From Pseudomonas parakoreensis (lineage in GTDB: Bacteria; Pseudomonadota; Gammaproteobacteria; Pseudomonadales; Pseudomonadaceae), in assembly GCF_021602155.1 (NCBI RefSeq), contig NZ_BQHY01000009.1:62001-126000 (forward strand): a stretch of DNA of 64,000 bases, given 5' to 3'. The notes below the pieces were generated by a model. It was given only the letters and a program-made list of their open reading frames with translations, was not told where the DNA came from and searched no databases. Below are positions 32,962-41,391 of this stretch, piece after piece (within the stretch, counting starts at the first letter, position 1; every line of letters begins with the position of its first letter). Position numbers and translations under genes: made by a program.

Positions 32962-33397
32962 TGCTGCAGAGCTCCTGAGGATGCCGTTCCCGGGCATTAA
33001 GCGCCCGCTGGCGGAGCTGCTACGCTCAAGCTGCGATCCGCCGGAATGCCCGCATCATCAGGCTTTTGTCAGGTCGTCCGGCGTCTGACACCGACGCACT
33101 CATGCCCACCAACGCCGTGCCGGTTTGCTCCCGTGTTTTCGCCGTTTTTATGCGGTTCAGATGGCCAAACGGGGTAGAAAAAAGCTGTAAACGACGTCAC
33201 TGACACTGGATGCGACCATCCCTGTACTGGATACGACCCACCCTGTAGGCGTCAGATTTTCACTGGTACATGATCGTTATGACTCGATTGCAAGGCGCCG
33301 TGGTAGAGCTGTCTCCAGAACGCCATCCAACCGCAACCTATAAGTGCGGTGGTCCACAGTCGGAACACTGCCAAAAAAAACACCAAGGAGTCCATCC
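32962..33397. promoter_or_regulatory. sdaB/cbcX divergent control region with tandem 21-bp repeat
   Basis: Two adjacent 21-bp units, 33206-33226 and 33227-33247, agree at 18 of 21 positions. They begin CTGGATGCGACC and CTGGATACGACC, and both end CCCTGTA. This is a textbook layout for an AraC-type activator binding two turns of DNA. The core CACTGGATGCGACC resembles the minus-strand reading of the caiX site (CACTG-TA-GCGACC). GbdR is the likely protein. The remainder of this 436-bp gap shows no gene. Confidence 0.65.
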
Positions 33398-34345
33398 ATG
33401 AAAGGTTCCCCGTCGTTGTTGTTGGCCGCCATGCTGAGTCTGCCGTTACTGGCTCACGCTGCAGAACCCGCTCAGTGCAGTACCGTGAACTTCTCCGATG
33501 TCGGCTGGACCGACATCACCGCCACCACCGCCACCACTTCGGTGGTACTCGACGCCCTCGGCTACAAGACCAAGACCACCATGATCTCCGTGCCCGTGAC
33601 CTACAAGTCGCTGGCCGACGGCAAGAACATGGACGTGTTCCTCGGTAACTGGATGCCGACCATGGAAAACGACATCAAGGCCTACCGTGATGCCGGCACC
33701 GTCGAAGTGGTGCGCACCAACCTCAAGGGTGCCAAGTACACCCTCGCCGTACCGCAAGCCCTGTACGACAAGGGTCTGCATGACTTCGCCGATATCGCCA
33801 AATTCAAGAAAGAGCTCGACGGCAAGATCTACGGCATCGAGCCCGGCAATGACGGTAACCGCCTGATCCAGAGCATGATCGACAAGAACGCGTTCGGCCT
33901 GAAGGACGCCGGTTTCAAAGTCGTCGAATCGTCCGAAGCGGGCATGCTCTCGCAGGTTGACCGCGCACAGAAACGCGACACCGCCGTGGTCTTCCTCGGC
34001 TGGGCGCCGCACCCGATGAACAAGCGCTTCAAGATTCAATACCTGACCGGCGGCGATGACTTCTTCGGCCCCGATTTCGGTGCTGCGACCGTGGCGACCA
34101 ACACCCGCAAGGGTTACACCACTGAATGCAGCAACGTCGGTCAGTTGCTGAAGAACCTGGAGTTCACCGTCGACATGGAAAGTACTCTGATGGGCAACAT
34201 CCTCGACGACAAGATGAAGCCTGAAGCGGCCGCCAAGGCCTGGCTGAAAAAGAACCCACAGGTGCTCGATACCTGGCTCGCTGGCGTGACCACCATTGAC
34301 GGTAAACCTGGCCTGGAAGCCGTGAAAGCCAAGCTCGCACAGTAA
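33398..34345 (+). CDS. cbcX: Choline/betaine/carnitine-binding protein CbcX
   Basis: A 315-residue periplasmic binding protein for choline, related to CaiX (both have the D-V-x-W-T-D and GWAPHPMN motifs). A signal peptide covers residues 1-22 (cleavage after LLAHA). Ligand-cage sequence includes DVGWTDITAT near 34, FLGNWMPTM near 82 and VFLGWAPHPMNKRFK near 198. Two cysteines (near 27 and 246) could form a disulfide. In Pseudomonas, CbcX is the core binding protein of CbcXWV; CaiX and BetX also use the same permease. AAGGAG precedes ATG 33398. A strong hairpin follows the gene. Confidence 0.94.
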   Translation: MKGSPSLLLAAMLSLPLLAHAAEPAQCSTVNFSDVGWTDITATTATTSVVLDALGYKTKTTMISVPVTYKSLADGKNMDVFLGNWMPTMENDIKAYRDAGTVEVVRTNLKGAKYTLAVPQALYDKGLHDFADIAKFKKELDGKIYGIEPGNDGNRLIQSMIDKNAFGLKDAGFKVVESSEAGMLSQVDRAQKRDTAVVFLGWAPHPMNKRFKIQYLTGGDDFFGPDFGAATVATNTRKGYTTECSNVGQLLKNLEFTVDMESTLMGNILDDKMKPEAAAKAWLKKNPQVLDTWLAGVTTIDGKPGLEAVKAKLAQ

Positions 34346-34355
34346 TTGCCTTACG

Positions 34356-34377
34356 CCGGGCGAGTTCGCTCGCCCGG
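34356..34377 (+). promoter_or_regulatory. Intra-operon hairpin after cbcX
   Basis: CCGGGCGAG-TTCG-CTCGCCCGG: 9-bp stem with a UUCG tetraloop, no long T-run. It parallels the hairpin after caiX and may raise the level of cbcX mRNA over cbcWV. Confidence 0.65.
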
Positions 34378-34411
34378 GCTGTTTATTCCTTGCATGCGGA
34401 CGTTCACTACC

Positions 34412-35257
34412 ATGCTGATTGATCAGAAAATCCCTTTAGGCCAGTACATCGCGGGCTTCGTTGAATGGTTGACGCAACACGGCGCCAGCACCTTCGACGC
34501 AATCGCCGTGACACTGGAAACGATGATCCACGGCGTGACGTTTGCGCTGACCTGGTTCAACCCGCTGGTGCTGATCGGCCTCATCGCCCTGCTGGCCCAC
34601 TTCATCCAGCGCAAATGGGGGCTGACGGTGTTCGTCATCGCCTCGTTCCTGCTGATCCTCAATCTGGGTTACTGGCAGGAAACCATGGAAACCCTCGCCC
34701 AGGTCATGTTCGCGACCCTGGTCTGTGTGGTCATCGGCGTGCCGCTGGGCATCGTCGCCGCGCACAAGCCGATGTTCTACACTTTAATGCGTCCGGTACT
34801 CGATCTGATGCAGACCGTACCGACCTTCGTTTACCTCATTCCTACCCTGACCCTCTTCGGGCTGGGTGTGGTGCCGGGCCTGATCTCCACGGTGGTGTTC
34901 GCCATCGCTGCGCCGATCCGCCTGACCTACCTGGGCATCCGCGATGTCCCGCAAGAACTGATGGACGCCGGCAAGGCCTTCGGCTGCTCGCGTCGCCAAT
35001 TGCTTTCACGGATCGAACTGCCTCACGCCATGCCGAGCATCGCGGCCGGCATCACCCAGTGCATCATGCTGTCGCTGTCGATGGTGGTGATCGCGGCACT
35101 GGTGGGCGCCGATGGACTCGGCAAACCGGTGGTCAACGCACTGAACACTGCTGATATCGCCCTGGGCTTCGAAGCGGGCCTGGCGATCGTACTGCTGGCG
35201 ATCATGCTCGACCGTATCTGCAAACAACCCGACGCCAAAGCAGGGGGTGACGCATGA
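34412..35257 (+). CDS. cbcW: Choline/betaine/carnitine ABC permease CbcW
   Basis: A 281-residue inner-membrane permease of the ProW/OpuAB type with about six transmembrane segments. The conserved EAA loop reads RDVPQELMDAGKAFGCSRRQLLSRIELPHAMPSI in pieces near residue 185-220, where it docks with the ATPase CbcV. ATG 34412 (MLIDQKIPLG) fits homologues; the ribosome site is weak, and an upstream ATG at 34394 would add 6 residues. The stop overlaps the cbcV start (ATGA), so translation is coupled. It carries choline, glycine betaine or carnitine handed over by CbcX or CaiX. Confidence 0.93.
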   Translation: MLIDQKIPLGQYIAGFVEWLTQHGASTFDAIAVTLETMIHGVTFALTWFNPLVLIGLIALLAHFIQRKWGLTVFVIASFLLILNLGYWQETMETLAQVMFATLVCVVIGVPLGIVAAHKPMFYTLMRPVLDLMQTVPTFVYLIPTLTLFGLGVVPGLISTVVFAIAAPIRLTYLGIRDVPQELMDAGKAFGCSRRQLLSRIELPHAMPSIAAGITQCIMLSLSMVVIAALVGADGLGKPVVNALNTADIALGFEAGLAIVLLAIMLDRICKQPDAKAGGDA

Positions 35258-36432
35258 GCATAATTCGCTTTGATAACGTTGACGTGATCTTCACCAAGGA
35301 TCCGCGCGAAGCACTGAAACTTCTCGATCAAGGCTTGACCCGCAGCGAGATCCTGAAAAAGACCGGGCAGATCGTCGGCGTGGAAAAGGCCAGCCTGGAC
35401 ATCAACAAAGGCGAGATCTGCGTGCTGATGGGCCTGTCCGGCTCCGGCAAGTCGAGCCTGCTGCGCTGCATCAACGGCCTCAACACTGTGAGTCGCGGCA
35501 AGCTGTTCGTCGAGCACGAAGGCAAGCAGATCGACATCGCTTCCTGCACCCCGGCCGAGCTGAAAATGATGCGCACCAAACGCATCGCCATGGTGTTCCA
35601 GAAGTTCGCCCTGATGCCGTGGCTGACAGTGCGCGAGAACATCAGTTTCGGTCTGGAAATGCAGGGCCGGCCGGAAAAGGAACGGCGCAAGCTGGTCGAC
35701 GACAAGCTCGAACTGGTGGGCCTGACCCAATGGCGCAACAAGAAACCCGATGAACTCTCCGGCGGCATGCAGCAGCGGGTCGGCCTGGCCCGGGCGCTGG
35801 CGATGGACGCCGACATTCTGTTGATGGACGAACCGTTCTCGGCACTCGACCCGCTGATCCGCCAGGGCCTGCAGGACGAACTGCTGGAACTGCAACGCAA
35901 GCTGAGCAAGACCATCGTGTTTGTCAGTCACGACCTCGACGAGGCGCTCAAACTGGGGAGCCGCATCGCGATCATGAAGGACGGCCGGATCATCCAGTAC
36001 AGCGTGCCGGAAGAGATCGTGCTGAACCCGGCGGACGACTATGTGCGCACCTTCGTGGCCCACACCAATCCGCTCAACGTGCTCTGCGGTCGCAGCCTGA
36101 TGCGCACGCTGGACAACTGCAAACGCATCAACGGTTCGGTGTGCCTCGACCCGGGCGGCGACTCGTGGCTGGACCTGGCCGAAGGCAACACCATCAAAGG
36201 CGCACGGCAGAACGGTTCGGTGCTGAACCTGCAGAACTGGGCGCCGGGCCAGGCCGTGGAAGGCCTGGAGCGCAAACCGACGCTGGTGGACTCGAACATC
36301 GGCATGCGTGACGCGCTGCAGATTCGCTACCAGACCGGCAACAAACTGGTGCTGCACGACAACAACCATGTGGTGGGGATTCTGGGCGACAGTGAGCTGT
36401 ATCACGCGTTGCTGGGCAAGAACCTGGGGTAA
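35254..36432 (+). CDS. cbcV: Choline/betaine/carnitine ABC ATPase CbcV
   Basis: A 392-residue ABC ATPase of the ProV/OpuAA group. Walker A is GLSGSGKSS near residue 65, the signature LSGGMQQR near 168, Walker B ILLMDEPFSALD near 189, and the H-loop VFVSHDLDEAL near 225. The C-terminal 110 residues after the nucleotide domain (from about 280) are not a standard CBS pair and may be a regulatory extension. It energises uptake through CbcW. The start overlaps the cbcW stop by four bases. A clear terminator follows at 36446. Confidence 0.94.
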   Translation: MSIIRFDNVDVIFTKDPREALKLLDQGLTRSEILKKTGQIVGVEKASLDINKGEICVLMGLSGSGKSSLLRCINGLNTVSRGKLFVEHEGKQIDIASCTPAELKMMRTKRIAMVFQKFALMPWLTVRENISFGLEMQGRPEKERRKLVDDKLELVGLTQWRNKKPDELSGGMQQRVGLARALAMDADILLMDEPFSALDPLIRQGLQDELLELQRKLSKTIVFVSHDLDEALKLGSRIAIMKDGRIIQYSVPEEIVLNPADDYVRTFVAHTNPLNVLCGRSLMRTLDNCKRINGSVCLDPGGDSWLDLAEGNTIKGARQNGSVLNLQNWAPGQAVEGLERKPTLVDSNIGMRDALQIRYQTGNKLVLHDNNHVVGILGDSELYHALLGKNLG

Positions 36433-36445
36433 GAACCCCGCACAC

Positions 36446-36477
36446 AAAAACGCCGCGAGAGGATCGCGGCGTTTTTG
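36446..36477. terminator. Terminator after cbcV, bidirectional
   Basis: AAAAACGCCGCGA-GAGGA-TCGCGGCGTTTTT: a 13-bp stem with an A-run before and T-run after, so it can end transcription from both cbcV and betT sides. Confidence 0.9.
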
Positions 36478-36512
36478 TTGGTACAGAAATTGACTTGATA
36501 CATGGACAACTT

Positions 36513-36604
36513 TGGCGAGGGAGCTTGCTCCCGCTTGAGTGCGCAGCACTCACAAATTCTTGGGGTCGCTTCGCAACCCAGCGGGAGCAAGCTCCCTCGC
36601 CACA
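36513..36604. repeat. REPIN, class D
   Basis: Inverted class D elements with the inner sequence GAGTGCGCAGCACTC, itself palindromic, between cbcV and betT. Confidence 0.9.
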
Positions 36605-36629
36605 AACAGCTTCGCCATTAACTTAAGGT

Positions 36630-38627
36630 TTAGCTATACACCCGGCCAAGGAGCTGCCGATGGCTTTCAAACTGATCGAGCACATCGCGTGTGATCTGAT
36701 CCTGCGTGAAGCCCATCAGGTCGTAGTCCTGGCTGCCGTTGTGCAGGTACACCTCGGCACGGTAATAACGCTGGCGCGCCTCATCGGACTGGGCCGATTC
36801 GGTCGGGGTCGCCAGGTAACCGTCCAGGCTCACCTCGTAGACGAAAGGGTTGCCCTCTTCCATCTCGACGCGCACGCCCATGCAGCGTTTGGACTTGCCC
36901 AGCAGCGTCTGCACTTGCAGACCCTGTGCACGCATTTGCGCGGCCGCATCGTCCAGCGCAGGGCTGACCTGCTTGTCCATGAAGCGCTGCACCACCGATT
37001 GGCTCGGCTGCAGATCCAGTTGGGTCAGGCGCTCGCTGAAACCGCGACGACCGCGCTCAGCCAATTGCGCCTGCTCCTGTTCGATCTGCACGTCCTGACG
37101 CATCGCCTTGTGCAGGCCGAACATGAAGAACACCAGCACCACCGAGAACGGCAGCCCGGCCAGCACCACCATGGTTTGCATGGCTTCGAAGTTACCGGCG
37201 AACAGCAGACCGATAGTCACCAGCGTGATCACCACCGACCAGAAGATCCGCAGCCAGTGCGGCGCATCTTCATCGACGTTGCCGCCCTTGCAGGACAGAT
37301 TCGCCATCATCACCGCGCCGGAGTCGGCCGGGGTCAGGAACAGCACGAAGCCAACAAAGATCGACACACCGATGACGACTTTCGACGCCGGGTAGTGTTC
37401 CAGCAACTGGTAGATCGCCATCGACGGCTGTTCCAGCGCCGTCTTGCCGAGTTCCACCGCGCCCTGGTTCATCACCAGATCCAGTGCCGAGTTGCCGAAG
37501 ATCGACAGCCACGCCAGGGTGAAGCCCAGCGGAATCAGCAGCACGCCAGCCACCAGCTCACGCACGGTACGACCACGGGAAATACGCGCGATGAACATGC
37601 CGACGAATGGCGCCCAGGAAATCCACCAGGCCCAGTAGAACAGGGTCCACAGGCCCAGCCAGCGGTCGGACTTGGCGCTGTCGCCTTCATAGACGTACAG
37701 GTCGAAGGTCTTCAGCACCACGCCGTTGAGGTAATCGCCGATGTTCTGCACAAAGCCGTTGAGCAGGTGCAGGGTCGGGCCGAACAACAGGACGAAAATC
37801 AGCAGACCGCTGAACAGCACGATGTTCAGGTTGGACAGGCGACGGATGCCGTTTTCCACACCGGACACGGCAGCGATGGTCGCCACGGTGCTCATCACGA
37901 TGATCACGATCAGCAGGTTGGTGTTGCTGTGCTCCATGCCGAACAGGTTTTCCAGGCCGGAGGACACTTGCAGCGAGCCGATCCCCAGGTTGGTCACCAG
38001 ACCCAGCAAGGTCACGAACATGCCGAAACCGTCCACCGCATGACCGGCGGCGCCCTTGACCCAACGCTCGCCCACCAGCGGATACAGCGCCGAACGCAGG
38101 GCCAGCGGCTGGTTATGACGGTAAGCGAAGTACGCCACGGCCAGACCGACCAGTGCGTAGATCGCCCAGCCGTGCAGGCCCCAGTGCAGGAACGTCAGTT
38201 GCACCGCCTGACGCGCAGCCAGGTTGCTGGCCGCTGCGCCTTCCGGCGGATTGAAGTAATGGTCCAGCGGCTCGGACGCGCCGAAGTACAGCAGCGAAAT
38301 ACCGATACCCGACGAGAACAGCATCCCCGCCCAGGCGCCGTAACTGAAATCCGGGGTATCGTCCTTGCTGCCCAGTTTGAGTTTGCCGTAGGAGGAAAAC
38401 GCCAGGCCCACCACAAACACCAGATAGGCGGCGATCACCACCATGTAGTACCAGCCGAAGCTGCGCGACAACCAGGCCTGAGCCATACCCAACATTCTGC
38501 CGGCCTCTTGCGGGGCGATGATCAGAATGGCGGTCAACAACAGAATCAACGCGGTCGAGGTGTAAAACACCCAACCGTTGACCGTCACCTTCTCGGGCGG
38601 GGTCTTTATTAGCGAGGCAGAACTCAT
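36630..38627 (-). CDS. betT: BCCT-family choline transporter BetT
   Basis: A 665-residue secondary transporter that imports choline with protons or sodium. The body (residues about 15-510) has twelve transmembrane segments. The BCCT signature is FYWAWWISWAPFVGMFIARISRG near residue 330 (in two pieces), and aromatic site residues are nearby. A 150-residue cytoplasmic C-terminal domain follows, as in osmotically regulated BetT. ATG 38627 has GGAG 10 bases upstream; the longer frame starts with TTG. It is divergent from betI. Homologues of this length (BetT1 of P. aeruginosa) lie in the same place, so high-affinity choline uptake is likely. Confidence 0.94.
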   Translation of the reverse strand: MSSASLIKTPPEKVTVNGWVFYTSTALILLLTAILIIAPQEAGRMLGMAQAWLSRSFGWYYMVVIAAYLVFVVGLAFSSYGKLKLGSKDDTPDFSYGAWAGMLFSSGIGISLLYFGASEPLDHYFNPPEGAAASNLAARQAVQLTFLHWGLHGWAIYALVGLAVAYFAYRHNQPLALRSALYPLVGERWVKGAAGHAVDGFGMFVTLLGLVTNLGIGSLQVSSGLENLFGMEHSNTNLLIVIIVMSTVATIAAVSGVENGIRRLSNLNIVLFSGLLIFVLLFGPTLHLLNGFVQNIGDYLNGVVLKTFDLYVYEGDSAKSDRWLGLWTLFYWAWWISWAPFVGMFIARISRGRTVRELVAGVLLIPLGFTLAWLSIFGNSALDLVMNQGAVELGKTALEQPSMAIYQLLEHYPASKVVIGVSIFVGFVLFLTPADSGAVMMANLSCKGGNVDEDAPHWLRIFWSVVITLVTIGLLFAGNFEAMQTMVVLAGLPFSVVLVFFMFGLHKAMRQDVQIEQEQAQLAERGRRGFSERLTQLDLQPSQSVVQRFMDKQVSPALDDAAAQMRAQGLQVQTLLGKSKRCMGVRVEMEEGNPFVYEVSLDGYLATPTESAQSDEARQRYYRAEVYLHNGSQDYDLMGFTQDQITRDVLDQFESHRQLLGRVYS

Positions 38628-39055
38628 GGCACAAATGCTCCAGGCAGTGCGAGAGAAGAACACAAGGCAACACGGAACCCGACCAATCGGTTAGTTGGCA
38701 GCCGACCGGCGGGTGATATAAAGACACCCCGAAAAAAGCCCGAACCTGCCGAAATGGCGTTGCGAATCGCTTTCGTAGCCAAAGCTGTGCGGACGTTCAT
38801 CCGAAACCTGGCCCCGAGCGTCTTGCCCATTCAACACGTCCATCGAATAGCGAACCGCGCCATGCCCCACGCAGGTTTCAAGAATTTCCGGAGGTCGTTT
38901 TATCGCCATTTACAAGCAGAAAAAATCTGTAGGCAGCGACGATTTGTCGCAGATCTTATTCTTTGTTGATTGAACGTTCAATCAAAACAAAATAGACTGG
39001 CCCTCAATCCGATCGGCGTTTATCGCCCGTCGGAAGGCCTAAGGAGATGTGCAAG
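38628..39055. promoter_or_regulatory. betT/betI divergent control region with BetI-type palindrome
   Basis: A perfect 20-bp palindrome spans 38966-38985 (half TTGATTGAAC, centre 38975/38976), matching the TTGA...TCAA operator shape bound by BetI. Just upstream, GCGAC-GATTT-GTCGC at 38936-38950 is another inverted repeat, also found before the dgc operon. No gene lies in this 428-bp gap. Confidence 0.75.
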
Positions 39056-39676
39056 ATGCCCAAGGTCGGTATGCAACCCATCCGCCGCCAACAACTGATC
39101 GAAGCCACGTTGCAGGCGGTCGATCAGGTCGGTATGGGGGACGCCAGCATTGCGCTGATCGCCCGTTTGGCCGGTGTCTCGAATGGCATCATCAGTCACT
39201 ATTTTCAGGACAAGAACGGCCTGATTGCCGCCACGATGCGGTATCTGATGAATGTCCTCAGCGAGAACGTCACCGCGCGCCGGCAGGCGCTGGCAGACAG
39301 CAGCCCACGGGCGCATCTGCAGGTGATCATCGAAGGCAACTTCGACGCCAGCCAGGTCAATGGCCCGGCAATGAAAACCTGGCTGGCCTTCTGGGCCACC
39401 AGCATGCACCAGCCGTCTTTGCACAGGTTGCAGCGGATCAACGATCACCGTCTGTATTCCAACCTGTGCTGCGAGTTCCGCCGTGTGTTGCCGCTCGAAG
39501 ATGCGCGCAGCGCAGCGCGTGGACTGGCAGCGTTGATCGACGGTTTGTGGTTGCGCGGCGCGCTGTCGGGAGACGCTTTCGACACCGCGCAGGCGCAACA
39601 GATCGCTTACGAATACATGGATTTCCAATTGGCCAAGCAGGTGAGCCAGAGCACACAGAAAACGCTCGGTACCTGA
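39056..39676 (+). CDS. betI: Choline-responsive TetR repressor BetI
   Basis: A 206-residue TetR-family repressor. The N-terminal helix-turn-helix runs [30 protein letters not shown] in pieces (residues 26-55). The C-terminal choline-binding domain includes [22 protein letters not shown] near 100. I chose ATG 39056 (MPKVGMQP), 9 bases from AAGGAG; the ATG at 39047 touches that site and is unlikely. BetI represses betIBA and betT until choline is present. The 20-bp palindrome upstream is its probable operator. betB follows after 62 bp. Confidence 0.95.
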   Translation: MPKVGMQPIRRQQLIEATLQAVDQVGMGDASIALIARLAGVSNGIISHYFQDKNGLIAATMRYLMNVLSENVTARRQALADSSPRAHLQVIIEGNFDASQVNGPAMKTWLAFWATSMHQPSLHRLQRINDHRLYSNLCCEFRRVLPLEDARSAARGLAALIDGLWLRGALSGDAFDTAQAQQIAYEYMDFQLAKQVSQSTQKTLGT

Positions 39677-39738
39677 ACCGCCACCGCAGTTTCAGCGCGG
39701 TGGTCGACGCCAACCACTAATGCACTTGCGAGGACACT

Positions 39739-41211
39739 ATGGCCCGTTTCGAACTGCAAAAACTCTACATCGATGGCGCGTACTCCGACGCTGGCAGCGA
39801 TGCCACTTTCGAAGCCATCAACCCGGCGAACGGTGAAGTCCTCGCCAAAGTGCAACGTGCGACCAAGGAAGACGTCGAGCGTGCCGTGGTCAGCGCTGAA
39901 AAGGGCCAGAAAATCTGGGCCGCGATGACCGCCATGGAGCGTTCGCGCATCCTGCGTCGCGCCGTCGACATCCTGCGCGAGCGCAACGATGAACTGGCTG
40001 CTCTGGAAACCCTGGACACCGGCAAAGCCTTCTCCGAAACCAAGTACGTCGACATCGTCACTGGTGCTGACGTGCTGGAATACTACGCAGGCCTGGTGCC
40101 GGCGATCGAAGGCGAGCAGATCCCGCTGCGCGACACGTCCTTTGTCTACACCCGTCGCGAACCGCTGGGCGTGGTCGCCGGTATCGGCGCGTGGAACTAC
40201 CCGATCCAGATCGCGCTGTGGAAATCCGCACCGGCCCTGGCCGCTGGTAACGCGATGATCTTCAAGCCAAGCGAAGTCACCTCGCTGACGACCTTGAAAC
40301 TGGCCGAGATCTACACCGAAGCCGGCCTGCCAAACGGCGTGTTCAACGTCCTGACCGGCAGCGGCCGTGAAGTCGGCACCTGGCTGACCGAGCACCCGCG
40401 CATCGAGAAAGTTTCCTTCACCGGCGGCACCGACACCGGCAAGAAAGTCATGGCCAGCGCTTCGGCTTCGTCGCTCAAAGACGTGACCATGGAACTGGGC
40501 GGCAAGTCGCCGCTGATCATCTGCGACGACGCCGACCTGGATCGCGCCGCCGACACCGCGATGATGGCCAACTTCTACAGCTCCGGTCAGGTCTGCACCA
40601 ACGGTACTCGCGTGTTCGTACCGAGCCACCTGAAAGCCGCTTTCGAAGCCAAGATCGTCGAGCGCGTAGCGCGCATCCGCATCGGCAACCCGGAAGACGA
40701 AAACACCAACTTCGGCCCGCTGGTCAGCTTCGCCCACATGGAAAGCGTGCTGGGTTACATCGCCAAGGGTAAAGAAGAAGGTGCCCGCGTGCTGTGCGGC
40801 GGCGAGCGTCTGACCGACGGCGAATTTGCCAAAGGCGCCTTCGTTGCACCGACCGTGTTCACCGATTGCACCGACGAGATGACCATCGTCCGTGAAGAAA
40901 TCTTTGGCCCGGTGATGGCGATCCTCTCCTACGAGACCGAAGAAGAAGTGATCCGCCGCGCCAACGACACCGACTTCGGCCTGGCCGCCGGTATCGTCAC
41001 CAAAGACCTGAACCGCGCGCACCGCGTGATTCATCAACTGGAAGCCGGTATCTGCTGGATCAACGCCTGGGGCGAGTCCGACGCCAAAATGCCGGTGGGC
41101 GGTTACAAGCAGTCGGGCGTAGGCCGTGAAAACGGCATCAGCTCGCTGACCAACTACACACGCATCAAATCGGTACAGGTCGAGCTGGGCGATTACGTCT
41201 CGGTGTTCTAA
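39739..41211 (+). CDS. betB: Betaine aldehyde dehydrogenase BetB
   Basis: A 490-residue aldehyde dehydrogenase that oxidises betaine aldehyde to glycine betaine with NAD(P). Motifs: [18 protein letters not shown] near 152 (Asn153 region), FKPSEVTSL near 175, [11 protein letters not shown] near 230, [10 protein letters not shown] near 252 with the general-base Glu, and [11 protein letters not shown] near 280 with the catalytic Cys. It is cytoplasmic and tetrameric in relatives. GAGGA precedes ATG 39739. It lies between betI and betA, the standard order. Length is exactly that of the P. aeruginosa enzyme. Confidence 0.96.
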   Translation: MARFELQKLYIDGAYSDAGSDATFEAINPANGEVLAKVQRATKEDVERAVVSAEKGQKIWAAMTAMERSRILRRAVDILRERNDELAALETLDTGKAFSETKYVDIVTGADVLEYYAGLVPAIEGEQIPLRDTSFVYTRREPLGVVAGIGAWNYPIQIALWKSAPALAAGNAMIFKPSEVTSLTTLKLAEIYTEAGLPNGVFNVLTGSGREVGTWLTEHPRIEKVSFTGGTDTGKKVMASASASSLKDVTMELGGKSPLIICDDADLDRAADTAMMANFYSSGQVCTNGTRVFVPSHLKAAFEAKIVERVARIRIGNPEDENTNFGPLVSFAHMESVLGYIAKGKEEGARVLCGGERLTDGEFAKGAFVAPTVFTDCTDEMTIVREEIFGPVMAILSYETEEEVIRRANDTDFGLAAGIVTKDLNRAHRVIHQLEAGICWINAWGESDAKMPVGGYKQSGVGRENGISSLTNYTRIKSVQVELGDYVSVF

Positions 41212-41243
41212 GCCCCGAGTCTTGTATTGCCTGCGAGGGCCTC

Positions 41244-41334
41244 TTCGCGGGCAAGCCCGCTCCCACAGGTTTGGAGTCGTCCCTCAAATCTGTGGCAGCT
41301 CCCAATCCTTGTGGGAGCTGGCTTGCCAGCGATT
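41244..41334. repeat. Mixed REP pair, class C left and class B right
   Basis: The left arm is class C (CGGGCAAGCCCGCTCCCAC) and the right arm class B (GTGGGAGCTGGCTTGCCAGC). The pair therefore has mismatches in the inner stem, unlike other pairs in the window. A short hairpin CGAGTG-CGCAG-CACTCG follows at 41335-41351. Confidence 0.8.
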
Positions 41335-41391
41335 CGAGTGCGCAGCACTCGCTGAGGTCCTGCCTGACCACATCTAAAGAGGGTGCATTCA

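Noticed and set aside
36660-38612. 650-codon plus-strand frame opposite betT
   Set aside because: Rich in His, Gln and Arg as expected for the complement of a membrane-protein gene; BetT on the other strand is unambiguous.
39047-39055. Earlier ATG for betI
   Set aside because: It directly abuts the AAGGAG site, leaving no spacing; ATG 39056 is nine bases away and fits homologues.
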